From Cheiracanthium punctorium (taxonomy: Eukaryota > Arthropoda > Arachnida > Araneae > Cheiracanthiidae), in assembly GCA_038373885.1 (NCBI GenBank), contig JAWZYV010019980.1:930001-994000 (forward strand): a stretch of DNA of 64,000 nucleotides, read 5' to 3'. Position 1 is the stretch's first letter, and every line of letters starts with the position of its first letter. A program made the translations under genes and the position numbers. The notes under the pieces are model-generated. The model made no database searches and had not been told where the DNA came from. It saw only the letters and a program-made list of their open reading frames with translations. Positions 1 through 12,947 of the stretch are shown here, piece by piece.

Positions 1-361
1 TGAAGCCTCCCAACAGAATTTCTGCTTATACAACTTTCTGAGAACAGATCAACTTATTTACACTTTTTGTGGGGGCCACCCGCAAAGTCCAACTTGGCGG
101 GGGATTTTCCAGCAAAGGCGGAAAATGCATTTTATTCAAATAAAAAAAGAACTGCAAAGCTCTACCGATAGAGAAAATATGTGGGCGGGAACAATAATGG
201 GTGAACACGTGTCTCCACTTACCTGCTAGCTACCTTTGTTACACTCTCCAACTATTAATAACGGACTGTAGTCTCCGTGGTTCTATCGTTTAACTACTAT
301 TAGGAGAACAGAGGGTAAAAAGCATTGCGACTTTCTCCCTCCTTTCAACATCTATATCTAC

Positions 362-575
362 CTGTCACTTCAACAGTGAAATCGATTATTGCACCCGACT
401 TTTCACAATTGTCAGGCAAAATTGACTTTTTGACTCCTAAAAGTCGGTCTTTTTGACCAGTCACTCTCCCTTTCTCTCGCAGTTTTCTTTTTTGTTCCAG
501 TGTCAACCCTTGCCCATGGCAATATCTCCGTGGTGCAATATTTCGTGTTCTTGTTTTTAAAGACATTTTGCACAT
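362..575 (-). CDS. Candidate first coding exon of an unrecognised gene, running off the left edge
   Basis: An ATG at 573-575 (a second at 564-566 has the better context, CAAAATGT) opens a frame of about 70 codons. The frame reaches a clean donor (GACAG|GTAGAT, GT at 361-360). The protein is basic and balanced in composition: it contains RNIAPRRYCHGQGLTLEQ, then KRKLREKGRVTGQKDRLL, then GAIIDFTVEVT, unlike the low-complexity frames nearby. I do not recognise a domain. If real, further exons lie left of the window. It could also be a transposon gene exon or a chance frame. What I see is the frame and donor; that it is a gene is inference. Confidence 0.4.
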
Positions 576-1416
576 TATTCATGTGCATAATGCGTCGGCT
601 ACGTCCACCTGTGTGGCGAGCGCAAATTTGAACTTCATCACTTTAATCTTTCCGCATCGTCAGAGAACAGGCACGTGTCTTGTGTCTACATACAAGTGTG
701 CCGGTATACAAAGCTCAAAGTAAACTATATTGTGTTTGTTATCGTTATGAATGGCATTGTCTGCTTATGAAATATGAACCCTAGGACATAAATTATAGAG
801 CAGTTCAATTGTCGCTAAGCGGCATCTGTACAGATTTTAGCGATATCCCTTATTCTTGCAAGTCTCTGGGTATCCACTGCACCAGTTTACGAAATACTTT
901 ATACCCCCTTTGAATAAGTTATTTAAAATTTTGGTGAATTTCTCATTGGCGACTTTGTGATAATAAGGCTGTCTTTTTTACAAATCTATACAAATTTTTA
1001 AAGAATCGACTTACGCTTAGTGACAAGAAAAAACTTTCCCGGCTGTAATACGCACTTTTGCAAATGGCTTACCTGCAAGAGTTATGAAAAATTCCTGGAG
1101 GGAAATGTTAAACACTTAAACAAAGAGCATTTTTAATGTAAAAAATTGCAAAATTTTTGAATTATTTGTTATCTTAAGAAATATTTACAAAAATGACTGT
1201 TCACAAAAAGTGGTTGTATTCCGTACATGTTAGCAACTGTGATATAGCATTTCGATGTAACGTTTAACTATCTGTTTCTTTGACATCATGTGACTATATC
1301 CGTTTATTTCTGATTACTTAAAACAAAATTTGTGTTTGGAAGGGATAAGATATTTTAAACTTTCAGCATAAACCAATATATATATATATATTTTTTTTTT
1401 TAAGGTGGGAGGTTAA
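576..1416. other. AT-rich intergenic DNA
   Basis: It would hold the upstream region of the exon at 362-575 if that exon is real. No TATA box or other element stands out. A short (TA)n then T run lies at about 1378-1401. Confidence 0.6.
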
Positions 1417-1469
1417 GGATGAAGAAAAAACTAGGCCCCTTTGCGAGGGGCCTAGTTTTTTCTTCATCC
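1417..1469. repeat. Perfect 24-bp inverted repeat with a 5-base loop
   Basis: Arms at 1417-1440 and 1446-1469 are exact reverse complements around the loop TTGCG at 1441-1445. The arms contain CTAGGCCCCT and AGGGGCCTAG. Either strand could fold into a stable hairpin. It looks like a small foldback insertion or a palindromic element end. A second palindrome with a related core is at 12346-12365. Confidence 0.85.
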
Positions 1470-4400
1470 CAGGGCCCACAGTTGTCTTGATCGGGCTCTG
1501 TCTGTAAGTACTTATTTAAAAATTAAAGTCTTTTTTGGTTAAAAATAAAGAAATAATTTAAAGACAAAAAATAAAATATTTTAATTAAGTGACAATTTTC
1601 AATTTTTAAAGCTTTCACTTCTAACTCTCCACCTTTAGAGGGAACTGAATGTAATTAAGAACCAATTATTATATTCCTAAGCTAAAGACTTGAAAAGAAA
1701 CGTAAATGTATCTTCAGAAACTGCTCTATGCACCATTCAAACGGTGAAGTGATAGTTATGAACAAAAGACAGGGCGGGGATCGATAACAGTGGTACACAC
1801 AAGATTTTCTCTCTTGGAGGGAGTCCAGCTCATAAAGTTGTGACACCAACCAACCACCTGAAAAAATACAGAGCAAGATTTTTTTTCTCGTGACCATAAC
1901 CACTTTTTATAAAGACACCCCGCACTTCAATATGCTTATATACTACAATATGGTTCTGAATTATGCTTTTATTTACTTGTCTTAAGTGCTAAAAAGTAAG
2001 AATTTGATAGTCTTAAGTAAAATGTAGTATAAGTAAAATAAAGTAATTAAGAGGGAGGGAGTCCAGACCCCTTGGACCTCTTCCTTATGTGCGTAGCAGT
2101 TGCTAGTGCCATTTTTTTCTTTAAAGTTGTATGATATGTAGTATAATTCCACTGCTCATTTAAAAAAGAAAAGAAAAATAGTTTATGAGAAAGAGACGTT
2201 TTTTCAAGATTGTTACCATAATTGATTTTTTTTTTTTTAAAGATTTTAAAGTTCCTGTGATCTCTGTAGTTTCTTTTTATTTTATTTCTTTAAAGAACAG
2301 TGTTAAACTGTAAGTAATCCCTAAGAAAATGATTATCTGAAGAAGAAGGTTAATTCTAGATTGGTTGTCACTAAGGTTGGTTCGAAGACACACTGGAATA
2401 AATTAATAAACGGTATTTTTTTTATGAAACTTAAGTCCTTAAACAGTGAAACAGCTGTGGAACTGCACAGCAAAATTTTTCGAAGAGTGATTCTGCAAAA
2501 TCTTTTATTTTTAAGATATTTTTCCTAAACTTTTCGTAACTGTTTATCAATTATTTCAGAGTATAGCATAATTTGTAAAGGTACAGTCTATAAAATTTTT
2601 GAAGTGCTTGACGTAATTAGTTTATTTGTATTTATGTACTAAAATCACTTGATTTTTTTCGAAATACACAGTTTAAAGACGATCGAAAGTGGTTACAAAT
2701 AGAGTTAAAAACGGCATTCTACTCGAAACCCGAACCAATTAGAAGATGACAGAAAGATTTGATTCATGATTTTGAAAATTCCAGCAAAAACTCAACCACC
2801 TGCTAGCATTGTCGGTGGGTTTTCTTTCAGTATTTTTTTTTTCCTTCAGCCCTCTTCTTTTTTTAGTCATGAAAAATGGACCTGCAGATGACAGATTCGC
2901 GATAATTTTAGGTGTTAATGACAGGAAGTCAACAAGTGGTTTTGGCCACTGCTTTCGTTTCTTTTTTCTTTATTTTTTCCCGGTAAAGTATTATCAATTT
3001 TAAAATGGGAGAGGGAAACCTGAGATGCGCCCCTTTGTTTATTGGAACTTTTGAGGATGATGTCTATAACACTGTGTGTGCAGAATAAAGGCTAATAAAG
3101 AGATGGTGCAAGGTTACTTTTGTTCTCCTTATCTTAAACAGCTGAACAGGAAGTCCTTTCATGTTTACCATTGATTGTGTACAGAATTCTCAACACATCA
3201 TTAGCAATAAAAACTGCTGGATATTTCCGTGAAAAAGCTGGGAATCATTTTAACATTTTCTACAGCAAATGGTTGAGAGTCGTTTTACGCATGCAAATCC
3301 TCTAATTACGCCTAAAAATATAGATAATTTTTGTCAGCCGGGTGCTAGTGATTCGTCGCCAAATCTAGCAATGTTTTTCTTTTCTTTTTTATTATTTATT
3401 TATTTATTTATATTTGTCTTAAAATTAACAATTTTTACAAAAGAAACTAAACTTACACGAAATAAGTTTAATAGATTTCATTGCAATTAAAAATTTGTTA
3501 AAAATTTCACGCGATAAAAATCGAGCGATATCGCGCGATAGTCCCTCAAGAATGTAAGCCGAATTTCCTCTATTAGATTTGCGAATAACAAATTAATTTT
3601 CATAAAACGCGCAATTTGAAAAAAAATCTACGACAATTTCACAATAAGGGTTCGTACGGATCCTGAATTTGCTAAAATTTCAAAGTATAATGTTATGATA
3701 TTTTCAAAGTTGTAAGGTTTTGTATAAAATACGACAAGAAGTTCTCTCGAGTATCTCAAATAGTAGGACATTTTATGACAATTTTTCAAAAGTTCGGAAT
3801 TTCAGCAAATTAAGGACCCATACGAACCCTGTCTAATTCACGACACTAATCATTTATCATTGAAAACATACATTTTACATAGGAAAATGACATAAGAAAT
3901 TTGGCTTTTACTTTTAAGGATGTTCTACCTAAAGAGCGATCGCCTTCACAGAACTTTTTAGCAGCTTTAAAAACAAACCCTTGATATTAAACTCTCGAAA
4001 CAATTAATAATACTTCTTTACCCAATGCATTGCGGACTGATGCTAACAGTAAAGCTGTATGTCTCATGCAACTTTCAGAAAAAATTCACAAGCACAAAAA
4101 TTGCCTTCAAACGGGCCAGGGTGTTACCCGTTTTTGAAAATATCGCGGCGTATGTTTAGTATCCCCCCCCTGAATGTTTCGTTAACTCCTATAGGTTTGT
4201 TATTTGTGTCAGCTCACAGTAAAGCTAGGAAAGAGACATTCTAAATTTTTCCGAGTCTCTAGCTCGATTAAATTTTTTAGGAAGCTGCTCAAAAGTTGCA
4301 TGATTTTCAAGTTCAACAGACTTGATTTTTTTTGCGTTCCGTTTCTTTTCGGAAACATTGGTATAGGAATCTCTAGATTGAGGATAACGGGAGAGCTCAA

Positions 4401-4635
4401 AACGGTAGCCATATTAGTGGCATGCGAATGCTCAGAACAACAGTCACTTAAATTATAATGATATTTCCAATTATTTTAGAGCAATCTATATTTTATAAAG
4501 TACTCGTTTCGAAATATTTTTCCTCGAACTTATTTATTTTTCTAAAGTAACACAATGAATGTTCTATTTTACATCGACGGCAGCCATGATAGTGGCAGAA
4601 ATGGAGTTCGGATTTGGCATTAAAAAATACACAAC
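1470..4635. other. AT-rich DNA without a supported gene
   Basis: Several short frames exist on both strands, but they are low in complexity (F, K, N, I rich), lack flanking splice signals, and often cross T or A runs (for example 2227-2238 and 3376-3412). No element with readable ends was found. Confidence 0.6.
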
Positions 4636-4638
4636 TAA

Positions 4639-5678
4639 GGCCGCATTCGTAAACGCCAAGAGTTACACTCGTGCAACGAGTTTCTATCTAAGGTATTCGT
4701 AAAGGAAACTGAATGCATTCAGTTTATAAACTAGAGCTTCCGTATACAAAACTGAGTGCGGTTAGTTTCAAACTAAGTAAACTGAGCACAGATCAGGCTC
4801 GTTCAGTTGTTTAGAAGATACACTTGCTGCGCGTTGTTGTTGTTTTGAAATGGCGTCCGTTGTTATGGAAAGGTATGTTGTTAGGAAAAGTATTTTACGT
4901 TTGCTGAAGCTGCAAAAATTATTTTTTCGAGGAGGAAATTCATGCATACGTTAGAAACTGCAAAAAAGGTGCATAATTTTTCAAAGATAATCATTTCCTT
5001 GCAATTTTCATTTTAGTAAATTCAAAAATGCATATTTTAGTGTTGAGATTGAAGGTGATTTAAACCGTTATTAGCGAAGGTTGAATTTTTCTTGCTAAAT
5101 ACTTTTGAAAAAATGAAGTTTAAGTTGAAATTTCTAAATTTTGATCTGTGCATTTCAATTATGCCCTCTCTTTCTTTTAAAAATCCTGTTGATCGTATAT
5201 TGAGTATATACTAAGAACTCTCCTCGGCTAAAATAACAACAGACGCGAATTGTATCAAAAACGTCCCCTAGGCGACGAAACTGAATAAACTGAAGTTGTT
5301 CGTAAAGGCAGAAGAAAGTGATAGGGGGATCTCATGGCTGTGTGGGTCTGCGCACCCATCACTGCCAGCCGGCACCGAGCGGTGAGGTCTCGGGTTCGAA
5401 TCCCGTTAACCCATGGTTGTCACCCCCCCCCCTTCTTCTGTGTTTGTACTTCTGTTGTGTTCTATGTTATTAATAGATGTTATATGGAATTAATTAATGC
5501 CAAACGGATGTTCAGGGGTATAGACCATCTTCGAGATTGCAGTCAGAAACCTCAAGAAAAAAATTCTCAATTCAAACGAATAAAAAACAAAGGGATAGCC
5601 ACTGATATCACTAAACACGCGCATTCTAGTTTTTTTACGAAAAGGCGAGCAACGGGTTCGTCATTTACGAATGCACCC
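4639..5678. mobile_element. PIF/Harbinger-type non-autonomous element
   Basis: Ends read GGCCGCATTCGTAAACG and, reverse complemented from the right, GGGTGCATTCGTAAATGACG. They are flanked by TAA at 4636-4638 and 5679-5681, the TWA target duplication typical of PIF/Harbinger elements. Inside, ATGGCGTCC at 4850 opens eight codons and ends at a donor AAAG|GTATGT (GT at 4873), which looks like a relic first exon. No transposase or Myb-like gene remains. The right part carries a tRNA-like segment at 5335-5405. Confidence 0.65.
5335..5405 (+). repeat. tRNA-derived SINE head inside the Harbinger-type element
   Basis: An A-box-like TGGCTGTGTGGG at 5335 is followed, about 50 bases on, by a perfect B box and T arm, CGGGTTCGAATCCCG at 5391-5405 (loop TTCGAAT). 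The acceptor stem does not close cleanly, so it is a tRNA-derived SINE head or decayed tRNA pseudogene rather than a working tRNA. A C run and AT-rich tail follow. Confidence 0.55.
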
Positions 5679-5681
5679 TAA

Positions 5682-7306
5682 GAGCATTGGATGAGCGATA
5701 TCTAGGTATTCCTAAATCTATAGAGCTGTTTCACCTACGTCATTATCCTACGTCACACCTTAGCAACCAACTTTTTTTGGTCAAACATTCCTTCATTTGA
5801 GAATGGTCATTGGCCGAGTAGACCTAAAAAAAATTTCAGTGACATCACGTGAAAATACTCTATGCTCCGTAATACTAGTAAAAATTTTCATTGTGTTGTC
5901 CACTTTACTTGACGAACATTTATAAGCTGACTCTTTAAACCAAGCACACAAGCTCGAAAGTAAAATGTTCCAAATATAACAATAACGAAACACTGATGCC
6001 ACCAACACCTACTCAAACTCTACGCACTTGCAGTTCACACAACATTTGAACGAAGCTATCAGTTATGACAACTGAATCATTTTTAAAAATCACTAAATAT
6101 TTAATTTTAATCTTGGCAATAATTTTTAATAAATTAATAACGTACCGTAGTGACGTAAAGTCATGTGTACAATTGTATTAATATATTTTTACATATTCAT
6201 GTTTTTAAATGCTTTTAATTTATTAACTTCCACATTTTTATATGTTATGTTGTTTTTGGAGATTTATCAGGTTAATATACTATATTTCAAAAGGATTTTT
6301 GTTTATGTAAGAAAAAGAATTATTTACACTTGCCTAATTCCACAACAGCTGTTGTGTTGGAAAAGGTAAGTACTATCATAGCATATTCTTTATTCGAATT
6401 ATTATTAAAAAAGTAAATGTTTTACAAACTTAAGAGGTCAGGAAGACTGATTTAAAATTAGTATTCAATTATTTGGAGGATTAATATATTAAAATATAGA
6501 AATGACTTAAAGCATGTGCATTCTGTAGTAAACCTTTTCAGACGTATATATGTTTTTTTTTTTTAATATTTTTAATTTCTATATGCATTTTAACACTTTT
6601 TTACATGACATGCATTTTATATTTTAAAAAATGCAGACCTTTTTCTTCGAAACAACTTGGTATACTTGCTCCCATATTCTTGTTTTATTTTATTTATTGA
6701 TAATATTGGTCACACATATTTTTTGTTCACTTTACATGCAGATTGCCCGCTGGAAAAATTTGTTTTAAAAATCGAATAATTGTTTTGTTATTTTGCTTTA
6801 TTATGTACAATATGTAGTCTAATTTAATGGTTTGTCAAAGTTTGGATGCATTGAATACACCCAAAGACCCGACTAAAACATTTGTAAATTGTATAAGATT
6901 TTAACTGATTTAATCGTTTTCGGGAACCTATCCGAGCCCTTGTTAGCCGGTGCAGTAATCAGGACCTATATACCTGCAGTTGGATGTGAAAATAAATTTT
7001 AACAACGAATGCCACAATCTAAAGACGATATTTAAACAACGAAGTTTAATTTTCGAATTTTTAAAAACACTATACCTATGGCGATCATAGTTCAAACTAG
7101 GGATTGGTGCGAGATGAAACAGAGATTTACAGATTTTATGCGAGATATTTTCATTATTACTGTGCAAAGATTTTGTGTGACGTGACAAAACTTTGCAGCT
7201 GTATACGAGACATGCGTATTTTTCGTCTTGCGTCGATTCCTATTTTAAACATGTGTAAAATCTATCTCCGTTAAGTGATTTAAGAAAAAGTTTCTTAGTC
7301 TGATGG
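5682..7306. other. AT-rich DNA without a supported gene
   Basis: Nothing with readable element ends or splice signals was found. The open frames at 5793-6008 and 6943-7188 (both - strand) have no recognisable domain and are probably chance. Confidence 0.55.
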
Positions 7307-7308
7307 TA

Positions 7309-8004
7309 CAGTAAAGCACCTTTTATACGTCTTTCAAGGGACCAAGGTAAAACAACGCATAACCGAAACATTAAAAAACAACTTCATTACAAGTTTAACG
7401 CTACTAATGTATATTTACATAAATTATAATAATTATAATTTTTTGTTCAGGTACTTGATTAGTACAATGAAAGCAATAACTAAATTTTAAAAAAAATAAA
7501 ACACTTATCATAAATGAAACAAATCGCACCTTTATCATACTATATCTTCAATTATGCGTACATTTAATATTAATACACTCAATGCATACCAATTACGATG
7601 TCATTTATGTCCCACAAAGACATTGAATAAAAGAAAAAAAATCTTTCATAGTCGTCTGATTGTCTTTTTTTCACTTGTGTTCTGAGAAACAAAACAAGTT
7701 TTTCCATATAGTCTATTGCGTGTTTAAAGGAAGGCGGCATTTAAGGTGATTAAATATGCATCCCTCCTTACATCCCTTATTAGACGCTCTATCTAGGAAA
7801 ATTTTCTCCCTAAACAGGAAAATAATAACAGAGACAGAAAATTTTTTAAGTTTAGGAAGGGAAAAATGACGTATAACCGATATTGTGCGTCTTATAAAAA
7901 GCATTTTTGCATTAAAATGAATGGGAATGGATCTGGACTTCACAAAAACGAGGTATAAATGTAAAAGTCGTATAAATGAGAAACGTATAAACGGTGCTTT
8001 ACTG
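7309..8004. mobile_element. pogo/Tigger-like MITE with TA target site
   Basis: The left end is CAGTAAAGCACCTTTTATAC and the right end, reverse complemented, is CAGTAAAGCACCGTTTATAC (19 of 20 match). TA flanks both sides (7307-7308 and 8005-8006). CAGT termini with TA duplication fit the Tc1/mariner-pogo group. The 696-bp interior has no recognisable transposase. Confidence 0.7.
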
Positions 8005-8006
8005 TA

Positions 8007-9664
8007 TTAATGGACTGTTACAAAATAAGCAAATAAACTACTTGAACGACTAATATTTGTTAATTTTCTGTTTACTTTTGGAAATATCTTTGTATGAAGT
8101 TATAAATTGCCTAAAGTTTCAGAAGAGTGACCTGTTTCTGAAATACGTGAAAATAACTATGAGTGAGTGATATTGTTAAGGTGACCAGATGTCCCCCATT
8201 TCAGGGAAGACTTGAATTTTAAGAAGAAAGATTTTAAAGTTAACCATATTATATGATTGTTTAATTTTGTTTAAAAGATATTCTAAACTATTTCTTGTCG
8301 AAATAGCATGAAGACATGATACTGTATTGCTATGGTCCTGTTTTTGTTTGGCTTTTAAATATTAACCATCAAAATGGGGAATTTTATGACCATAGGTGTT
8401 GAAATAGGAAAATGTTTTTAAAACATTCTAAAATTGAAATAGTTTTTCCGATCGAAAGTCGAAGCCATATTATCAAAATCAGTACTCTATTATCGGCATG
8501 ATAAATGGGTCAATTGCCCAGGGACCACAGATTAAAAGGGCCCCGAAATTTATTATTTTACACTTCCAAAATTTTGTAATAAAAGTACGAAGACGAAAAA
8601 AAATCTCAAATGTTGTATGTGCTAAATTATGAAGTGTGAACAATGAAAATTTTCACTTATATAAACTAATTTAAATCTGTAACATTTTCATTTCGTTGAA
8701 ATGCTCTATGGGCGATATAGTGTTCCGACGTGATTGACAAATATTTCTTTCATTGATATCACATTTCCTCCTTTTTTTTTATAATCTACAGCAGTCTTGA
8801 TCGAGCTCCGCTCAAAATTCATGCAAGAGGCAAAAATATTGCAGTATTAACATGCAATGTGTTACTGGAGCCAGTGTCAGAATTTCGTAAATTATTTATG
8901 GCAAAACCGGTGCCAAAACAGGAGATTTTTGCTATTTCACTGGCGCTGCTCAATCATTATTCTAGCTCAGACAAGACGCCGAAAATCAGACTCCCTTTTC
9001 TAACAAATAGGCGGGCATTCACCCCCCCCCCCCTCCTCTCCCTCCTATACATATAATAAAAGTTCTCCTTGGTTAGTTAGACTCAAAAATAACTATTCAT
9101 AATACCAGTTCAACAAAAGTACCAAGGATAAAGGCGCTATTCATGTAAATGGCCGAATCGCGCCTGATCTGTCATAATCCATAAACTATAGAGCCATTTG
9201 TCGCCATTTGTCAATTTTTAAAAGATGAGTCGGCAACAAGTAAAAAGGCTCAAAAGTGAATGAAATTAAAAAGGATTTTGCCACTCCGGACTTTTTTTCT
9301 ATTTTAATTTTTCAAATACTTGATTATTTTCTGTGCAAATATTGTAAACTATTGGTTCATTAGAGTTGCTTTTTTTCGTTGTTGTTTTTTTTTTTTCAGA
9401 AATCCTGCAGCTGTTGAGCGGTTTCGTAATCCAATTGCTCAGACTCAAAAAAAATTTAGACTGTCCCTTTACAAGTGTCAGTAGACTATTACAAACAGTG
9501 AATCTATAATAGTTGCGAAAAGCATTACTAATATTTTCGAGTGTTTAATATGGGTTTATTTTTAAAGCTATTCAAAAGTCCTCCTGTGACGCCTATATCG
9601 TTCAGTAAAAAGAACCGCGTTAAAAAATGTACATTTCAGTTTTATTGAGAATGTGGAGAAAATG

Positions 9665-9695
<31 letters not shown>

Positions 9696-10259
9696 CCTTT
9701 TTAAGGCTTTAAAAGCAAGCTTTTTATTCAAAGATGCATTTCATAGGACAAAAAGGCATAGGAAAAAAAATTAAGAAAATTTTCGTGCTCAAACGCTTAA
9801 TCGGGACACAGAAATCACTGCTATAGCTAATCGAACATCGGCGGAGATACTTAAAAAATTCATTAATATTACTTTTTTGGTGTAAAATGATATATAATTT
9901 TTAAAGAATTTTAATACTTTCTTTGACTTTATAAAAAAGTAAGTAAAACGTTTGATAGGTAGAATGTATAGTAAATTTAGACGTTACGATGTATGGAAAT
10001 TAAAGACAATAATTGATAATTCTTTCATATACTCACTAAAAATTTAAAATTTAAGCTAGAGAATTGAAACCGATTTCATTCTTTCCAGAGTCTGAAGAAT
10101 TTTTCTGATGATGCACAGATTTAAAAAAAAAAAAAAAAAAAAAAATGATATCAATATATTGGGAAGATACGAGTTGATATGTGCGAAAAAGCACTATTTT
10201 TGGATCAAAGTATTTATTCATTTTTCATCGCTAAAATTGTCTAAATTGCCATGTATAAA
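8007..10259. other. AT-rich DNA without a supported gene
   Basis: It holds a C run at about 9020-9031, a long T run at about 9667-9695 and an A run at about 10124-10144. The stretch 9399-9550 belongs to a diverged dispersed family also seen near 45977-46110 and 54116-54200 (a T run, then text like TTTTGAACAGTTT, then a motif like ATTACAAACAGT). Confidence 0.5.
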
Positions 10260-10376
10260 TCCTTAATAATCTGGGAGACGTTAAAAAAGGTAGCAATCTG
10301 CGATCTAAAACAATGAAGATTAAGAATAAAAAAAGAAAAGAGAGGGGTAAAGTCGTAGCAACTGTATCAAATACTT
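10260..10376 (-). repeat. Dispersed repeat also found inside a piggyBac-type MITE
   Basis: Reverse complemented, this segment matches 36326-36446 almost throughout. Shared words include TTTGATACAGTTGCT and TTTTAGATCGCAGATTGCT. The copy here is outside any MITE I can delimit, so the 36.3 kb copy was probably inserted or captured. Confidence 0.75.
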
Positions 10377-11219
10377 TTTAAACACAATAAAAAGCTTTCT
10401 TTCAAGTTTTGTTTTAACTGGATAGTCCAACTTGCATGTGTATTTATAAATAGATCCTTTATTTACCCTATCCACATTTTGTGCAAGTATTTTTGTACGC
10501 CGAAGGCTGTGTTGCTAAAAGAAACTTTATGAAACACCACATTGCGACAGAAAAAAAAAGGGGGGGGGGTCTACTGCTTTGATCTTTCATCAAGACAATG
10601 ATGAAAGCTCGAAAATAAAATCTACAAAAGTACACCCATTCCGCAAAACTTTCTACTCCGTTCTTGCTTTTTTTTTAAGCCTAACTCTTCTTCCATCTGA
10701 CACATAAATCTACCCCGAACCATTTGTTTCTCTGTCAAAACACAAACTTGGCAACAGTGTCCGCTCAAAAGCGGAAGCCCCATGCGGAAGACAATGGGGA
10801 TCTAAAATAATTAGAGTTTCTTCTCAAGGAGGGAGGTGGGGGGGGATAAGGGGGAGAGAGAAACACACACACTCACACAAGAAAAGAACAAAAAAAAAAG
10901 AGTCCTTGGCATATTCCTCCATTTTTGCCGGGAATTCTGTCAGTGACGACTTGAAGGATTGGACGCTGAGTCGACATCACGGCCAAGCGGATTGAAGCTG
11001 ATGGATGACAAGGACCATCAGCTGACGGCCGAAGCTTGATTGGGGGAGAACGTTTGAGACGAGACGCGACGGTGTTTTAATTTCTTGCGATTTGAGGAGG
11101 GGGGGGGGTGCTGTCGAGATCTAGAGACAAAGTCTTGGGCAAACGTTTAATTGATTTTGCAACAGTGGTAGAAACCGAGAGGTTGGTCTGTAGGTGGAAA
11201 GAAAGGAAGTATTTGTTAC
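10377..11219. other. Less AT-rich unique DNA with a small hairpin
   Basis: It contains a G run at 10560-10570 and a CA-rich stretch near 10863. A perfect 9-bp inverted repeat (AGCTGATGG at 10996-11004, CCATCAGCT at 11015-11023) sits in locally GC-richer sequence. On the - strand 10624-10811 stays open in two frames, without a recognisable product. Confidence 0.45.
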
Positions 11220-11296
11220 CTTCCTTTTTTCTGAAATGACGTTGAGCTCTGTCAAATATTTCTTGCACTGTTTCACGTGTTTTATGTTTTCTAATT
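11220..11296 (-). CDS. Weak candidate internal exon, unrecognised
   Basis: On the - strand an acceptor (pyrimidine-containing tract ending GGAAAG, AG at 11298-11297) is followed by an open frame reading IRKHKTRETVQEIFDRAQRH then FRKKE. It reaches a donor GGAAG|GTAACA (GT at 11219-11218). The peptide looks helical and charged. It has no ATG of its own, no recognised domain and no confirmed neighbouring exon, so chance cannot be excluded. Confidence 0.22.
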
Positions 11297-11544
11297 CTTT
11301 CCAACGAAGATAAAAATCGTTTAGTGTTTTAACAGTTTTTTATTTATAATGTATGCAAATTGAGGACTCTTATTTTTATTTAATTTTAGTAAATGTTTAT
11401 AATTAAAAATATTAGATACTTATTATTAAACCCATTGATCTTGCAGGAACGTCAGAAATATTTATAAATTATATTGGTTTAAAGAAAAGCTTAAAAATAC
11501 TACATGGATATTAAACATGGACAAGTTAAATTTGATTATAAATG

Positions 11545-11888
11545 CAATGAAATCTCTCTGAGTTGGACACCTGCGGTTCCCTTTCAAAAGTTTCCAACTT
11601 TCAGATGTGTTCATCTTGGAGAAATATTTCTATATTATGGACACGTTCCGTTCCCCAAAAAAGTGTCCAACTTAGGGAAGTACCCAAGTTATAGAGGTGT
11701 CCAACACGATAGGTTCCAGTGGAGTTACAGTGACTCCTACCAATATGGACACCTGTAAGTTAAAGACTTTTCTGGGGAACGGAACGTGTCGCCATAGTAT
11801 TGAAGTAAACCTCTATAAGTTGGACACCTCTGAATGTTGGACACTTTTCAGATAACCGCAAAGTGTCCAACATTCGGAGGTTTCGCTG
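11545..11888. mobile_element. MITE of the GTTGGACAC family, foldback copy
   Basis: The left end resembles CAATGAAATCTCTCTGAGTT and the right, reverse complemented, CAGCGAAACCTCCGAATGTT. Both run on into TTGGACAC and ACCTGCGG-like words. Internally GGACACGTTCCGTTCCCC (11640 on) recurs inverted at 11770-11795, so the copy can fold back. Related copies are at 28875, 33479 and 52858. CAGTGAAACCTC termini suggest the pogo/Tigger group; the TA duplication is clear only on the right. Confidence 0.6.
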
Positions 11889-12651
11889 TATTCAGAGAAA
11901 TATAAAAATATGAATGTCTTTTAAAATTTACTTAAAGCGGAGAGAGTGAACATGAAATAGCATTTTGCATTTAAGAATTGAATACATTTGATGTCTTCCA
12001 AAAGAGTATAGTGCAAAAAGTTAACCTTTTCAAATTATATTTCGGAAAGCGTCGATATTCTTGTCAGTATCGTAAGTTGTTAATAAGGTCTCAAGTATTT
12101 CTTAAGATGTAAAGTTCCAGTTTTTTACTGTATAGAGTGATTTTTTTTTTTCCAACCACAGAGTTCCGAACGACAAACTCGGATGTTCTGGGAGCGCCTT
12201 TTTTAATTCAAGAACACTAGAACAGAATACTTTCTAGGACACAAAAAGTGGTTGTAATAAATATGAAAAATTGTTTGAGAAATACGTTATCTTTAAAAAA
12301 CGGGGCGTGCCTGCGTCCTGGACACGGTCATGTGTTTTACGTGAACTAGGGGCCAAGGCCCCTAGACTCGCTACGCTCGCTTTTCGTATGAGGCATTTGG
12401 CCTCTAATAAGGCTTATTCGTTAAAAAAAAATAAATAAATAAATAAAAAAAATTATCAGACAAAACCCAAAGATGCGATCAGATAGAATATTATTGAGCT
12501 ACAAATTGCTTAGTTCTTGCATGTTCATTCATTGATATATAAAAATTCAAACTTCACACTACAGTGGACCCCCCCCCCCTCCTCCCCATAACACGGTAGA
12601 TATTTTCTTATAGGAATCCGTGTTGTGCGGGTCCTGAGCTATACTCCACCT
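11889..12651. other. AT-rich DNA with a short palindrome
   Basis: CTAGGGGCC at 12346-12354 and GGCCCCTAG at 12357-12365 form a palindrome with an AA loop. CAGTGGACC plus a C run at 12562-12579 looks like one end of a pogo-like element. No gene is supported. Confidence 0.5.
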
Positions 12652-12939
12652 GGAGTGCGCTCTCTTAATAATCAAGAGTGAAAAACCAGTGCTGAGGAGT
12701 GATATATCACCCTACCTTCGTGACAAAAATCAGCCAACCTCCATAGAGTGAGAAATCACTATTCTGAAGAGTGACATTTCTGACTCTGGACTAGGAGTGA
12801 GAATTCAAAAACCCACTCCGGGAAAGAGTGCCTCACTCTAAGGAAAGGGTGACAGCACGCCATCCCTTAAAGAGTGGAGCGCTCTGATCAAGAGTGAGCT
12901 ATGACCCTTTTTAAGAGTGACCGCCACTTTTTATAGGGT
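12652..12939 (+). repeat. Left terminal AGAGTG motif array
   Basis: About nine AGAGTG or GGAGTG words, mostly followed by A, recur at 15-45 base spacing, with CACTCT in the opposite sense once. Arrays of short subterminal motifs are usual binding sites for large-element transposases; here that role is inferred. Confidence 0.75.
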
Positions 12940-12947
12940 GATTATTT

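Noticed and set aside
5335..5405. A functional tRNA gene
   Set aside because: The T arm is perfect, but acceptor and anticodon stems do not close; a SINE head or tRNA pseudogene fits better.
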